From Spiractinospora alimapuensis (GTDB lineage Bacteria > Actinomycetota > Actinomycetes > Streptosporangiales > Streptosporangiaceae), in the NCBI RefSeq assembly GCF_018437505.1, contig NZ_CP072467.1:1612001-1676000 (forward strand): a stretch of 64,000 bases of DNA, in the 5' to 3' direction. Position 1 is the first letter of the stretch. Each line of letters opens with the position of its first letter. Positions 44,198-56,468 of this stretch are shown in pieces. Position numbers and translations under genes: made by a program. Under the pieces are notes generated by a model. The model saw only the letters and a list, made by a program, of their open reading frames with translations, searched no databases and was not told where the DNA came from.

Positions 44198-45025
44198 CTA
44201 CGTCTTCGGCAACGGGTTCGGCTCGGCTCCCCCGTATCGCCGGTCGCGACTCGCGTAGATCTCGCACGCGTGCCACAGGTGGCGGCGATCGAAATCCGGC
44301 CACAGGGTGTCCAGGAAGACGAGTTCGGAATAGGCGAGCTGCCACAGGAGGAAGTTGGAGATCCGCTGTTCCCCGGACGAGCGAACGAAGAGGTCCACGT
44401 CGGGGATGTCGGGCTCGTCGAGGTGGCGGGCCAACGTGTCCTCGTTGACCTTGTCGGGAGCGAGGCGACCGGCCGCGACCTCGCGAGCCACGGCGGCGGC
44501 GGCGTCGGCGATCTCGGCCCGCCCCCCGTAGTTCACACAGAACTGCAGTGTGAGCGCGCTGTTGCCCTGGGTCAGTCGCTCGCTCTCCTCCAGTTCCTTG
44601 ATGACGCTCTTCCACAGGCGGGGCCGACGTCCCGCCCAGCGCACCCGGATTCCCCGCTCGTGCATCTCCTGGCGGCGGCGCCGCACCACGTCGCGGTTGA
44701 AGCCCATGAGGAACTTGACCTCGTCGGGGGAACGACGCCAGTTCTCGGTCGAGAACGCGTAAGCCGACACGTAGGGGATACCCAGTTCCAGAGCGCCCTC
44801 GATCACGTCGAACAGTGCGCCCTCTCCGGCCTTGTGTCCCTCCGTGCGGGGAAGTCCACGCTCCTTCGCCCAACGGCCGTTCCCGTCCATGATGATGGCG
44901 ACGTGCCGTGGAACGAGCTCTCGTGGCAGTGCTGGGGGACGCGCTCCACTGGGGTGGGGATCCGGCGGCCGGACCGGGGTGTGGGGTGGGGCGGACTGGC
45001 CGGCGGCCGGGTCACTTGCACTCAA
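44198..45025 (-). CDS. uppS: Cis-prenyltransferase (undecaprenyl/decaprenyl diphosphate synthase)
   Basis: Isoprenyl transferase of 275 residues that makes the polyprenyl diphosphate lipid carrier for cell-wall synthesis. The substrate-binding [12 protein letters not shown] has Asp47. [13 protein letters not shown] and the C-terminal [17 protein letters not shown] are diagnostic. The first 35 or so residues are Pro-rich and variable. The TTG start overlaps the recO stop (TTGA), so the two are coupled, as in other actinobacteria. Chain length (C50 or C55) cannot be told from sequence by eye. Confidence 0.94.
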   Translation of the reverse strand: MSASDPAAGQSAPPHTPVRPPDPHPSGARPPALPRELVPRHVAIIMDGNGRWAKERGLPRTEGHKAGEGALFDVIEGALELGIPYVSAYAFSTENWRRSPDEVKFLMGFNRDVVRRRRQEMHERGIRVRWAGRRPRLWKSVIKELEESERLTQGNSALTLQFCVNYGGRAEIADAAAAVAREVAAGRLAPDKVNEDTLARHLDEPDIPDVDLFVRSSGEQRISNFLLWQLAYSELVFLDTLWPDFDRRHLWHACEIYASRDRRYGGAEPNPLPKT

Positions 45026-45753
45026 CTGGGCTCCACGAGGCGAAGGGATCGGATTCCGTTCTCAACGTGCCACTGTAGATAGGCCGCGACCAGACCGCTG
45101 CATTCCCGGCGGTGACGCTGCTCGCTTGTGTCGGCCGTGGACCAGTCTCCGCTGATCAGGGCCGCCATCAGTGCGAGTGTCTCCCGCGCGGGGGTCGCGG
45201 CTCCGGGAGGCCGGCAGTCACGGCACACCGTGCCACCCGACTGCACCGAGAACACACCGTGCGGACCGGGGACGCCACACTGCGCGCACTCGTCCACCGC
45301 CAGGGCGAACCCCGCGGTCACCAGGGACCGCAACAGGTAGGCGTCCAGGACCAAGCGCGGGTCGTGTTCCCCCTCGCCCAGGGCACGCAGACCACCGATC
45401 AGCAGGAGGAACTGGCGTGGGGCCGGTTCCCTCTCCACGTGTACGACCTGCTGCGCGCCTTCCAACATGGCGATACCCGCGGTGTATCGCGGGTAGTGGT
45501 TCACCAGCGCGGCCCCGTAGGCACGCCTGGTCTCCGCCTGGGTGATGACGTCCAGTGTGCGGCCGGTGTGGAACTGGAGGTCGACGTGCGTGAACGGCTC
45601 CAGTCGAGCCCCGAAGCGGGACCGCGTGCGTCGCACCCCTTTGCCCACGGCACGCACGAGCCCGGCTCCACGAGTGAGCACGGTGATGATGCGGTCGGCC
45701 TCGCCCAACTTCTGGGTACGCAGGACGACGCCCTCATCCCGATAAAGCCCCAT
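45022..45753 (-). CDS. recO: DNA repair protein RecO
   Basis: RecO of 243 residues, a mediator that helps RecF and RecR load RecA on single-stranded gaps. The OB-fold N-terminus is [22 protein letters not shown] without the initial Met region of longer frames. The zinc site is CAQCG and CRDC around residues 165-190. ATG 45753 fits the family start; the frame is open to 45840 without support. It overlaps uppS and is divergent from the CAP-domain gene, with 240 bp between them. Confidence 0.94.
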   Translation of the reverse strand: MGLYRDEGVVLRTQKLGEADRIITVLTRGAGLVRAVGKGVRRTRSRFGARLEPFTHVDLQFHTGRTLDVITQAETRRAYGAALVNHYPRYTAGIAMLEGAQQVVHVEREPAPRQFLLLIGGLRALGEGEHDPRLVLDAYLLRSLVTAGFALAVDECAQCGVPGPHGVFSVQSGGTVCRDCRPPGAATPARETLALMAALISGDWSTADTSEQRHRRECSGLVAAYLQWHVENGIRSLRLVEPS

Positions 45754-45993
45754 TGACCCCGTCTCCGCTCCGGCACACGTCGTTCCACTCATTCTCACCC
45801 ATAGGCGCGGCCCAGACGCCGACGCGCCGCCCCCTTCCACTACGATGTCCCGACATCACCGGCGACACGGGCCATACCGACACAGCAGTCACATCCCCGA
45901 CATCCGGCATCGGAATCGACCGACCCGTCGGTGCGTGATCGAGACCGACAGAACTCTCCTCCACTCCCCCAGCACTGAAGGCGGTCCGCCCCA

Positions 45994-46761
45994 ATGTCCG
46001 AGAGAAGCCGTTCGCGTCACCGCCACGCCGGCGGATTTCCTTCCGCGCGTCGTCGCGGCCCCGGGTCCACCGCCGCGCGGGTGTGCCTGGTGTCCCTGCT
46101 GCCGCTGGGCGCCGTGGCTCTCGCCGCGCTCGGACTGACCGTCCCGGAGGTCGACCCGGACGCCGCCTCGCAGGGAACACCGGGAGGTCCGCACGAAGCC
46201 AGCCAGTCCCGAGAGGAGTTCTTCGCCCAGTCCAGCTACGACGACACGCCCGAGGCCGCGATGGAACGCGCGGACCCCGTACGAGAGCCGGCGCCGGTAC
46301 CAACCGTCCAGACCGAGATCGCCGTCGAGGAGGAGGAGATCCCCGACGAGGTCGACGAGGAGGACGACGACGAGGAGGAGACCGGGTCGGCCGGCGGAGC
46401 CACGGTCGACGAGGTCGTGCGACTCACCAACTCCGAGCGCGCCGCCGCCGGCTGTGACGCGCTGCGGGTGGACGACAGGCTGACCCAGGCCGCCCAGGAC
46501 CACAGCGAAGACATGGCACGTCGTGAGTACATGGATCACGAGACACCCGAGGGTCTGGACCCGTCCGACCGGGCCGAGGCGGCGGGCTACGACGCGCTCT
46601 CCGGAGAGAACGTCGCGGCTGGGCAGCGAAGCGCCCAGGAGGTCGTGGACGCCTGGATGAACAGTGAGGGCCACCGTAGGAACATCGTCGACTGTGACAA
46701 CGTCGCCATCGGTGTCGGTGAGCGGGACTTCTACTGGACGCAGAAGTTCGGAGCGGAGTGA
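45994..46761 (+). CDS. Secreted CAP (SCP/PR1-like) domain protein with acidic linker
   Basis: Protein of 255 residues. A basic N-terminus and one hydrophobic segment (VCLVSLLPLGAVALAALGL) form a signal peptide or anchor. A linker of about 85 residues contains a long Glu/Asp run. The CAP domain follows (LTNSERAAAGCDALRVDDRL, HSEDMARREYMDHETPEG, WMNSEGHRRNIVD, YWTQKFG) with two Cys that may form a disulphide. CAP proteins of bacteria are extracellular with unclear activity. The gene is single. Confidence 0.85.
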   Translation: MSERSRSRHRHAGGFPSARRRGPGSTAARVCLVSLLPLGAVALAALGLTVPEVDPDAASQGTPGGPHEASQSREEFFAQSSYDDTPEAAMERADPVREPAPVPTVQTEIAVEEEEIPDEVDEEDDDEEETGSAGGATVDEVVRLTNSERAAAGCDALRVDDRLTQAAQDHSEDMARREYMDHETPEGLDPSDRAEAAGYDALSGENVAAGQRSAQEVVDAWMNSEGHRRNIVDCDNVAIGVGERDFYWTQKFGAE

Positions 46762-46897
46762 CCGGCGTTCCGGTGGTGGGTTCGAACCTCGTCCCGAACA
46801 TCCGGCCGGTATGGGAGAGGGCGATCCAATCCGGTGGGCGTCGGGTCCAAGGGCCTGACACCGCTGAGCGGGGCCGCGCCGTCGGGCCGACCCCACC

Positions 46898-46932
46898 AGC
46901 GGTCACGGACACCCCAAGCGCCCGTGACCGCT
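46898..46932. terminator. Hairpin between CAP-domain gene and leuA (convergent)
   Basis: AGCGGTCACGG (46898-46908) and CCGTGACCGCT (46922-46932) form a perfect 11-bp stem with a 13-nt loop, 21 bp beyond the leuA stop on the minus strand and about 137 bp beyond the CAP-gene stop. It is well placed as a shared terminator; no clear T-run on either side. Confidence 0.6.
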
Positions 46933-46953
46933 CACGACAGACCGGACCTCGGC

Positions 46954-48801
<1,848 letters not shown>

Positions 48802-48820
<19 letters not shown>

Positions 48821-48849
48821 CGGCTAAGGAGGAGCAGCGCACGCGACAT
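48802..48849 (-). CDS. leuL: leuA leader peptide (leucine attenuator)
   Basis: A 15-codon frame reads MSRALLLLSRRGGGR and stops 84 bp before leuA. Four consecutive leucine codons (CTG CTC CTC CTT) are what a leucine-sensing attenuator needs. It is too short for routine gene calls. TACGCT lies just upstream and could be a -10 that makes the leader transcript nearly leaderless; the only purine site (GGAG) is one base from the ATG. Leader peptides with leucine runs are known before leuA in actinomycetes. Expression here is inferred. Confidence 0.7.
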
Positions 48850-49032
48850 ACTCCGACGAGCGTACCAGGCCGACCGATCTCTTGGTCCCGGACAAGTCGG
48901 CCACCCCCGAACCACGCCGATTCGGCACGGTCACCGCGGGAGCGCTCGCGCGTCAGCCGCGGCGGTCCACCCCGCCCGGACGGGACCCGACGGTGCGTGA
49001 CCCCCAGGCGCTCGCCGCCTAGTCTGGGACAC

Positions 49033-49911
49033 GTGAAGGACTCACAAACCACCACGGTGAGCCAGCGCGTCATCCGTGAGGCGTGGATCCTGCTCGGCCC
49101 GCTTCCGTGTTCCATCGTGATGCAGGTCGCCCACTCCCGGGTGGCCCAGGGAGTCGACGAACACAGTGACTTCCGCGAGCACCCGGCCCGACGGGCGCGC
49201 GGAACGGCCCAGTTCGTCTACGCGCTCGCGTTCGGGACCGCGGAGGAGACCGACGCGGTGACGCGGGAGGTACGGGCGGCGCACCGCCGCGTACGAGGCC
49301 GCGGATACTCCGCGAACGACCCCGACCTGCAGACCTGGGTCGCCGCGACCGGTTACTTCTGTTACGTCGACGGACACGAGCGTCTCTTCGGTCCGTTGAC
49401 CGAGGCCGAACGGGACGAGGCGCATCGCCAGTTCGCCGGTTGGGCCACCGTGTTGGGGTGTCCGGCGGACCGCTGGCCGGCCACGCGCGAGGAGTTCGAC
49501 GCCTACTGGCGGGCCATGGTGTCCACACTCGAGGTCGGGCCCACCTCTCGCGCGGTCGTGGCGAGCCTGTTCCGTCCCGCGCAGTGGTGGTTGCGACCCC
49601 TCACGACCACACAGCGCTTCTTCACGAGCGGGCTGCTCCCCCCGGAGATCCGACGGCGATACGGACTCCCCTGGAGCCCGGGGCACCAACGCGCCTTCGA
49701 CCTCACCATGCACACCCTGCGCCTCGTCTACCCGAGGATTCCCCTCGTCGTCCGGGAACTGCCCATGACCTACTACCTGTGGGACCTTCGGCACCGTCTC
49801 GCCAGGGAGCGGCGGGGAGCTCGGCCGGTCAGCGAGACCACGCCCCACGGGTCCGCCTTCGCGCGACCGGGACGGGCCGACGCGGCACACGTCCGGGGGT
49901 ACGGACGGTAA
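49033..49911 (+). CDS. DUF2236 (oxygenase MpaB-like) family protein
   Basis: Protein of 292 residues of the DUF2236/MpaB family, shown by REAWILLGPLPCSIVMQVAHSRVAQGV, ARRARGTAQFVYALAFGT and FCYVDGHERLFGPLTEAE. Members related to latex-clearing proteins bind haem; whether this one does is unclear. GTG 49033 is the likely start; the frame is open far upstream only because it is antisense to leuA. It is a single gene with no recognisable partner. The substrate is unknown. Confidence 0.8.
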   Translation: MKDSQTTTVSQRVIREAWILLGPLPCSIVMQVAHSRVAQGVDEHSDFREHPARRARGTAQFVYALAFGTAEETDAVTREVRAAHRRVRGRGYSANDPDLQTWVAATGYFCYVDGHERLFGPLTEAERDEAHRQFAGWATVLGCPADRWPATREEFDAYWRAMVSTLEVGPTSRAVVASLFRPAQWWLRPLTTTQRFFTSGLLPPEIRRRYGLPWSPGHQRAFDLTMHTLRLVYPRIPLVVRELPMTYYLWDLRHRLARERRGARPVSETTPHGSAFARPGRADAAHVRGYGR

Positions 49912-50098
49912 GGTCGCAATCATAACGAGGTACGGGTGTGTCCTCCTCGCGCCGTGGGGCCGGGCGGACCGCGTGTCCCCCGGAGGGAAGAACCAGACCA
50001 CTGGTGTCCGCCCCTGACGGGTGACCGGTTCGGTGGCCCCGAGCGCATCGTCCATGTGCCCACGCCTCGATGTCTCACTTCGACCGGAGCTGCCGTAC

Positions 50099-51082
50099 AT
50101 GTCACGAACCGAGTTCTCGCTGGCGGATGTTCGCGAGCTGACCTACAAGTCACGAGACTCCTGGTGGACCGTCTTCCTCGTTGACCCCTTCGCCTCTCGT
50201 CTGGTGCGGTGGACCGCCAACCACACCAACCTCACCCCCAACCAGCTCACCCTCGGCTCATTCGTGCTGGGTGTGGGCGCGGCGGTGTGCTTCGCACAGG
50301 TGACCTGGCCATGGCTCCTCGCCGGCGCGGTGTTGTTCCACCTCAGCTTCGTCCTGGACTGCATGGACGGGAAGATCGCCCGGTTGAAGGGCACCGGCAC
50401 GGTGTTCGGTGGATGGTTGGACTACATCTTCGACCGGCTGCGGGTGCTGGTGTGTGCGGTCGCCCTGTTGGGCGGCTACTTCGCCGTGACCGGAATGTCC
50501 TTCTTCCTGTGGGTGACGCTGCTGGTCGTCGTCACCGACATGTTCCGCTACCTCAACGCACCGCAGATGGCGAAGGTGCGCGAACAGACGCGGACCGGCA
50601 TCCACATCCGGGTGGCCGCCGCCCTTCCCGTGCTGGGAGAGGACGAACTCGCGCGTCTACTGGGCCGACGCCGGCTCGACGAGGTCCGCCCCGCGGAGGA
50701 ACCCACGGCCGACGACGAGGCCGAAGCGAACACCAACGAGCTTCCCAAGCCCGGAGTCGGCAGTCTCTCCGACCGCTTCCCCGCCTACGCCCGGTTCCGC
50801 GCCTTCCTGGACCGACACCGGGTGCGCTCCCACCTGTTCAGCGGCATCGAGTTCCACATGGGGACGTTCATCGTCGCCCCCGTGGTGGGAACCGTGACCC
50901 CGGTGGGCATGCTCGCCGTCATCGTGCTCTCCTCCGTGGGGATGCTGGCGGCGGAGTGTCTCCTGATCATTCGGATGTGGCAGCTCACCCGTCGCTACGA
51001 GCGTGAGGCGGCCCGACTGGACTCCGCGATGGCGGCGGCCTCGGCTCCGGACGCGGGGCTGCGCACTCCCTCCCAGACCTAG
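50099..51082 (+). CDS. CDP-alcohol phosphatidyltransferase
   Basis: Membrane enzyme of 327 residues. The family motif DGx2ARx8Gx3Dx3D is complete in DCMDGKIARLKGTG and GGWLDYIFDR, giving the metal-binding Asp residues. About six hydrophobic segments are visible. A polar loop of about 80 residues rich in Glu and Asp (near residues 190-235) splits the membrane part. It would transfer a phosphoalcohol from a CDP-linked donor to an acceptor alcohol, in phospholipid or polar lipid synthesis; donor and acceptor are unknown. ATG 50099 follows CGGAG. Confidence 0.88.
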   Translation: MSRTEFSLADVRELTYKSRDSWWTVFLVDPFASRLVRWTANHTNLTPNQLTLGSFVLGVGAAVCFAQVTWPWLLAGAVLFHLSFVLDCMDGKIARLKGTGTVFGGWLDYIFDRLRVLVCAVALLGGYFAVTGMSFFLWVTLLVVVTDMFRYLNAPQMAKVREQTRTGIHIRVAAALPVLGEDELARLLGRRRLDEVRPAEEPTADDEAEANTNELPKPGVGSLSDRFPAYARFRAFLDRHRVRSHLFSGIEFHMGTFIVAPVVGTVTPVGMLAVIVLSSVGMLAAECLLIIRMWQLTRRYEREAARLDSAMAAASAPDAGLRTPSQT

Positions 51083-51420
51083 AGACTCGGCCGAAGGCGT
51101 CCACACGCAGGCAGGTGCGGGGGCAGGGCGTGTGTCCAGCCGACACCTGCCCTACGGCACCGCGCGCGTCGGCGGGCGGCGCCCACGCCGCATCCGCCCT
51201 GGTCCCCGCTCGGGAGCCGAGCCATCGGTCATGACGACGAATTCCCCGGACACGAATCGGCGGATCTTCTGTATCCTGGACAAACATTTCTACAGTCCGA
51301 AAGAGCCAGGGTCAGCCAACGGAATTCCGTCCTCGCGTCACCCACGAGTGATCCGAGGCCCCAGCCGTCGCACACACCTCACGCGGCGGTGCCCGCACTG
51401 ACTGGGAGAGGGAGATACCC
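51083..51420 (+). promoter_or_regulatory. Intergenic region upstream of the IclR gene, with inverted repeat
   Basis: No gene is supported in these 338 bp. TATCCT (51272-51277) could be a -10. GGAC (51278-51281) and GTCC (51295-51298), 13 bp apart in an AT-richer patch with CAAACATTTCTACA between them, form an interrupted palindrome. This may be an operator of the regulator downstream. Evidence is limited to position and base composition. Confidence 0.4.
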
Positions 51421-52221
51421 GTGCCGCGGTCAACCACCAACCCTGACGACGCGTCCGTGGATCCGGCACGCGGCCGAACGGGTGGCGTCCAATCACTCGA
51501 TCGGGCCTTCCAACTACTCGAGATCATGGCCGACGCGGGCGGCGAGGTGTCGCTCAGCTATCTCGCCGACTCCTCAGGCCTGCCACTGCCCACCATCCAT
51601 CGGATCATCCGAAGCCTGCTGACCAACGGATACGTCCGTCAGCTCCCGTCCCGACGCTACGCGCTCGGGCCCCGTCTCATCGGGTTGGGCGAACGCGCCT
51701 CCCAGATGCTGGGCGCCTGGGCGCGTCCTCACCTGGCCCACCTGGTCGAGCAGCTCGGTGAGACCGCGAACCTCGCCATGTTGGACGGCGACACGGTGGT
51801 GTATGTGGCCCAGGTCCCCTCACCCCACGCGATGCGGATGTTCACCGAGGTCGGTCGGCGGGTGCTCCCGCACTCGACTGGGGTGGGCAAGGCCCTGTTG
51901 GCCCAGGTTCCCGCCACCTCGACCCAGGCGATCCTCGCCCGGGCGGGCATGCCCGCGCACACCGAGCGCACCATCACCACTCCCGGGGACTTCCTCACCG
52001 AACTGGCCCTGGTACGGGACCAGGGCTACGCCACCGACGACGGCGAACAGGAGATCGGCGTCCGTTGCATCGCGGTGCCCGTCCTCGGCGGGCCGTCCAA
52101 GACGGCACTGTCCATCTCGGGCCCCGAATCGCGAGTCACCTGGGAGGTGGTGCGTCGAGCGGCGCCCATTCTGCAACAGACCGCCCGGCACCTCGCCGAG
52201 GATCTCAATCACCGGTCCTAG
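51421..52221 (+). CDS. IclR-family transcriptional regulator
   Basis: Regulator of 266 residues. The N-terminal winged helix begins at GGVQSLDRAFQLLEIMADAG with the recognition part SSGLPLPTIHRIIRSL. The effector domain ends in CIAVPVLGGPSKTALSISGP, typical of IclR proteins that sense small organic acids or aromatics. GTG 51421 follows GGGAGAGGGAG. It has no co-directional neighbour and its TAG stop overlaps the era stop on the other strand. PcaR-type pathway regulators belong to this family, but it lies 43 kb from the pca genes, so no target can be assigned. Confidence 0.9.
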   Translation: MPRSTTNPDDASVDPARGRTGGVQSLDRAFQLLEIMADAGGEVSLSYLADSSGLPLPTIHRIIRSLLTNGYVRQLPSRRYALGPRLIGLGERASQMLGAWARPHLAHLVEQLGETANLAMLDGDTVVYVAQVPSPHAMRMFTEVGRRVLPHSTGVGKALLAQVPATSTQAILARAGMPAHTERTITTPGDFLTELALVRDQGYATDDGEQEIGVRCIAVPVLGGPSKTALSISGPESRVTWEVVRRAAPILQQTARHLAEDLNHRS

Positions 52222-53153
52222 GTCTGTTGGTCGAAGCCGAGCTTACGTAGCTGGGCGGGATCCCGCTGCCAGTCCTTGGCCACACGCACGCGAAGGTCCA
52301 GGAACACGCGGCGCCCCATCAGCGCCTCGATCTGTTGACGCGCCCGCGTCCCGACGTCACGCAGCCGGGTCCCGCGCGCGCCCAACACGATCGCCTTCTG
52401 GCTCGGTCGCTCCACGTACAGTCCCGCGTAGATGTCGAGCAGGCTGTCGGGGTCCTCCGGATCCCGCAGCGTCATCTCGTCGACCGTCACCGCGATGGAG
52501 TGCGGAAGCTCGTCGCGGACCCCGTCCAGCGCCGCCTCCCGAACCAGCTCCGCGACGAGCTGCTCCTCCGGCTCGTCGGTGACGTCACCCTCGGGGTAAA
52601 GGGCCGGCCCCTCCGGCAACTGCCCGCAGAGCACGTCGGACACCGTGTCCACCTGGAACCCCGACCGTGCCGAGACCGGGACGATGTCCGCCCACTCCCC
52701 GAGCTGGGACACCGCGAGTAGCTGCGCGGCGATCCCGGCCGAGTCGGTGGAGTCGGTCTTCGTCACCAGTGCGACGACCGGAGTGTCACGTTGCCGCGCC
52801 AGCTCCTTGGCGATGTAGGTGTCCCCGCGGCCGATCGGCTCGTTGGCGGGTACGCAGAACCCGATCACGTCCACTTCGACGAGGGTGGAACGCACCAGAC
52901 TGTCCAGGCGCTCACCAAGGAGGGTACGTGGCTTGTGCAGACCGGGCGTGTCCACGACGACGAGCTGGGCGTCCGAACGGTGAACGACCCCGCGTACGGT
53001 ACGGCGCGTGGTCTGCGGCTGGTCACTGGTGATCGCGACCTTCTCGCCGACCAGCGCGTTCATCAACGTCGACTTGCCCACGTTGGGCCGCCCCACGAAG
53101 CAGGCGAAACCACTACGGAATCCCGGTGCGGTGTGTCCGAGGGGGATCGTCAT
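52218..53153 (-). CDS. era: GTPase Era
   Basis: Ribosome-assembly GTPase of 311 residues that binds the 3' end of 16S rRNA. G1 is GRPNVGKST; G3 is DTPG; the G4 position reads TKTD instead of NKxD, as in many actinobacteria. The C-terminal KH domain is QKAIVLGARGTRLRDVGTRARQQIE. The ATG overlaps the stop of the Cdd-like gene. The order corC-cdd-like-era follows ybeY and phoH, as in other bacteria. Confidence 0.95.
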   Translation of the reverse strand: MTIPLGHTAPGFRSGFACFVGRPNVGKSTLMNALVGEKVAITSDQPQTTRRTVRGVVHRSDAQLVVVDTPGLHKPRTLLGERLDSLVRSTLVEVDVIGFCVPANEPIGRGDTYIAKELARQRDTPVVALVTKTDSTDSAGIAAQLLAVSQLGEWADIVPVSARSGFQVDTVSDVLCGQLPEGPALYPEGDVTDEPEEQLVAELVREAALDGVRDELPHSIAVTVDEMTLRDPEDPDSLLDIYAGLYVERPSQKAIVLGARGTRLRDVGTRARQQIEALMGRRVFLDLRVRVAKDWQRDPAQLRKLGFDQQT

Positions 53154-53521
53154 GAGCGTGACACGCGCCGAAGCGTCCCGTCGGGGGAGGCCAACAGGAC
53201 CACCGACGCCCCCATGTCACGGACGGCGGCGAGGTCCTCCGCGGACAGCTCCGTCTCATCTTCCGGGCCACCGACGACGGCCACGGCCTGCAGCCCCTCC
53301 GCCCCGCTGGAGGCCGCCGCGGCGACGGCGGCGCGCACGGCCGAGAGCCGCAGGGAGGGCAGGTCCACGGTGGTCGCGACGTAGGTCCGTCGGGTGACGT
53401 CACGTACGGCCGCGCCCTGGGCGGCGCTGTTGCGTGCCCGGGAGGAGCGCGCGAGGGTGATCAGCTTCTCGTCCTCGGGGTCGAGGTCGTGAACCGGCTC
53501 AGTCGGCACTGTCTTGCTCAC
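53150..53521 (-). CDS. Cytidine deaminase-like protein, catalytic residues missing
   Basis: Protein of 123 residues in the position where many Gram-positive genomes have cdd (between corC and era). The predicted fold matches Cdd: LARSSRARNSAAQGAAVRDVTRRTYVATTVD, then LRLSAVRAAVAAAASSGAEGLQAVAVVGG. The zinc and proton-transfer motif CAE is replaced by LSA, and the PCxxC motif is absent; the protein has no cysteine at all. It cannot be an ordinary zinc deaminase. Mycobacteria have a similarly placed conserved hypothetical gene. GTG 53521 overlaps corC; GTG 53509 is an alternative. A structural or regulatory role is possible but unknown. Confidence 0.75.
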   Translation of the reverse strand: MSKTVPTEPVHDLDPEDEKLITLARSSRARNSAAQGAAVRDVTRRTYVATTVDLPSLRLSAVRAAVAAAASSGAEGLQAVAVVGGPEDETELSAEDLAAVRDMGASVVLLASPDGTLRRVSRS

Positions 53522-54824
53522 CCTTCAGCTTCTCCACCTGGATCGTGGCGGTGCGGTTGCGGCGTCCGGTCGGGGTCTCCGCGCGAAGCAGCAGCCCCGC
53601 GTAGGACGCGGTCGATCCCATGACGGGAACCCGCCCCAAAGCATAGGCCAGCAGTCCGCCGACCGTGCCCACGTCGAGTTCGTCGACGTCGATGTCGACG
53701 TCGAACAGGTCAGCGAGATCACCGATGGGGGTTCGTGCCGACACTCGGGCCCGACCCGCGCCCAGCCACCGCACCGTCTCCGGCGCGTCGTCGTACTCGT
53801 CGATGATCTCCCCGACGATCTCCTCGACGATGTCCTCCATCGTGATCAGGCCGGCCGTTCCACCGTACTCGTCGATGACGATCGCCATGTGTATCCGCTG
53901 TTGGCGCATCTCCCGCAGCAGCTCGTCCACGGGTTTGCTGTCCGGGACGAACGTGGCGTCGCGCATCAGCTCCGAGACCCGGACCGTGGACTCGGCCGAG
54001 ACGTCGTCGCGCAGATGCTCGATCATGTCCTTGAGGTTGATGATCCCGGTCACGTCGTCGACGCTCTCCCCTGTCACCGGAATCCGGGAGTAGCCGGTGC
54101 TCATCGCGAGATCCACGGCCTCGGCAACGCTCGCGTCCGCGGGGATGACGTCCATGTCGGTCCGGGGCACCATCACGTTGCGCGCGGGGGTGTCGTCGAG
54201 CTGGAACACCGAGTGGATCATCTCCCGTTCCTCGGTGTCGATCAACTGGCCCTGTTCCGCGAGGTCCACGAGGTGACGCAGTTCGTCCTCGTTCACCGTG
54301 GAGTCCGACGCGGAGCGGCTACCCGGCGTCAGCGCCCGTCCCACCCGCACCGACAGGTTGGTGAGCGGGGCGAGGACCACCGTCAGCGGGTAGAGAGCCC
54401 GGGCCGCGAGCAGGGCCACGGCCTCGGGAGCGCGCTGGCCCAGCGCTCGGGGCAGCGTCCCACCGAGCAGGGCCACCGCACCGATCATGACGACGACCGC
54501 GAGCGGCGGTACCCACCAGCTCCACCCCAGCCACGCGACGAACGCGACCGTGACCGCGACGATGGCCACCACCTCGAAAGCCAACCGTGCGAGCTGCACA
54601 CTGCTGGTGAAGCGGGTGGGGTCCGCCGTGATGGACGTCAGGCGCTGGGCTCCTGGCCGTCCCTCCTTCTGGAGGGCCTCCGCGGCGGTGTGGGTCACCC
54701 GTGCGAACGCGACCTGGACCGTGGCGAGTGTCCCCGCGAGCAGGAGGCAGACGACAGCCGTGACGATCTCCGGCAGAACGGAGAGTAAGCCGGCGTTATC
54801 GGTCACCGCTTTGGCCGTCTCCAT
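53499..54824 (-). CDS. CorC/HlyC-type membrane protein with DUF21 and CBS domains
   Basis: Protein of 441 residues. The N-terminal DUF21 part has four hydrophobic segments. Two CBS domains follow ([16 protein letters not shown] and a later [31 protein letters not shown]), then a CorC_HlyC domain near the C-terminus ([14 protein letters not shown]). Family members are linked to Mg2+/Co2+ transport or resistance, usually without direct proof. The frame starts at ATG 54824 but GTG 54806, with GGAGA upstream, is an equal candidate. It overlaps ybeY and the Cdd-like gene, so the block is translated as a unit. Confidence 0.92.
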   Translation of the reverse strand: METAKAVTDNAGLLSVLPEIVTAVVCLLLAGTLATVQVAFARVTHTAAEALQKEGRPGAQRLTSITADPTRFTSSVQLARLAFEVVAIVAVTVAFVAWLGWSWWVPPLAVVVMIGAVALLGGTLPRALGQRAPEAVALLAARALYPLTVVLAPLTNLSVRVGRALTPGSRSASDSTVNEDELRHLVDLAEQGQLIDTEEREMIHSVFQLDDTPARNVMVPRTDMDVIPADASVAEAVDLAMSTGYSRIPVTGESVDDVTGIINLKDMIEHLRDDVSAESTVRVSELMRDATFVPDSKPVDELLREMRQQRIHMAIVIDEYGGTAGLITMEDIVEEIVGEIIDEYDDAPETVRWLGAGRARVSARTPIGDLADLFDVDIDVDELDVGTVGGLLAYALGRVPVMGSTASYAGLLLRAETPTGRRNRTATIQVEKLKGEQDSAD

Positions 54825-55287
54825 CTCCGGACGATTCGCCCTCGGCGCGGAAGCCGTCGAGCAGGCGGGCCTGAAGTCCGAACATCTCCTGGTGCTCCTC
54901 CGGCTCGGCGTGATCGTAGCCGAGGAGGTGCAGGATGCCGTGGGTACACAGCAGGTCCAGCTCCGCCTGGACCGAGTGGCCGGCCTCGGAGGCCTGCCGT
55001 TCGGCGACCTGCGGGCAGATGATCACGTCGCCCAGGACACCAGGGTCGGACGGAGCCGTGAGACTGCCCGGACGGAGTTCGTCCATCGGGAAGGAGAGCA
55101 CGTCGGTGGGACCGGACTCGTCCATCCACCGCACGTGCAGCTCCGCCATCGGCTCCTCGTCCATGAGGATCACCGACAGTTCCGCCAAGGGGTGGATCCG
55201 CAGCTCGTCCAGTACGTACCGCGCGAGTTGGGAGAGGCGTGCCTCGTCCGTGTCGACCGCGGACTCGTTGGCGACCTCGATACTCAT
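54796..55287 (-). CDS. ybeY: Endoribonuclease YbeY (rRNA maturation factor)
   Basis: Metalloprotein of 163 residues. The zinc motif HxxxHxxGYDH is intact ([12 protein letters not shown]). It acts in 16S rRNA 3'-end maturation and ribosome quality control. The blocks [20 protein letters not shown] and [14 protein letters not shown] are typical. ATG 55287 gives the family start MSIEVANES with GGAG nine bases upstream; longer frames start at 55302 and 55326. It is flanked by phoH (35 bp upstream) and the CBS protein (overlap). Confidence 0.94.
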   Translation of the reverse strand: MSIEVANESAVDTDEARLSQLARYVLDELRIHPLAELSVILMDEEPMAELHVRWMDESGPTDVLSFPMDELRPGSLTAPSDPGVLGDVIICPQVAERQASEAGHSVQAELDLLCTHGILHLLGYDHAEPEEHQEMFGLQARLLDGFRAEGESSGDGDGQSGDR

Positions 55288-55322
55288 TTCCACGTGCTCC
55301 ATCGTGACTCGTTCCCCACGAC

Positions 55323-56390
<1,068 letters not shown>

Positions 56391-56468
56391 CCCTTCTCCA
56401 CGCGTTGGGTACGCGCCCCGCGCCCCTCGACTCTAACAACGCCTACGGCCCACACGATTATGCCGCGC

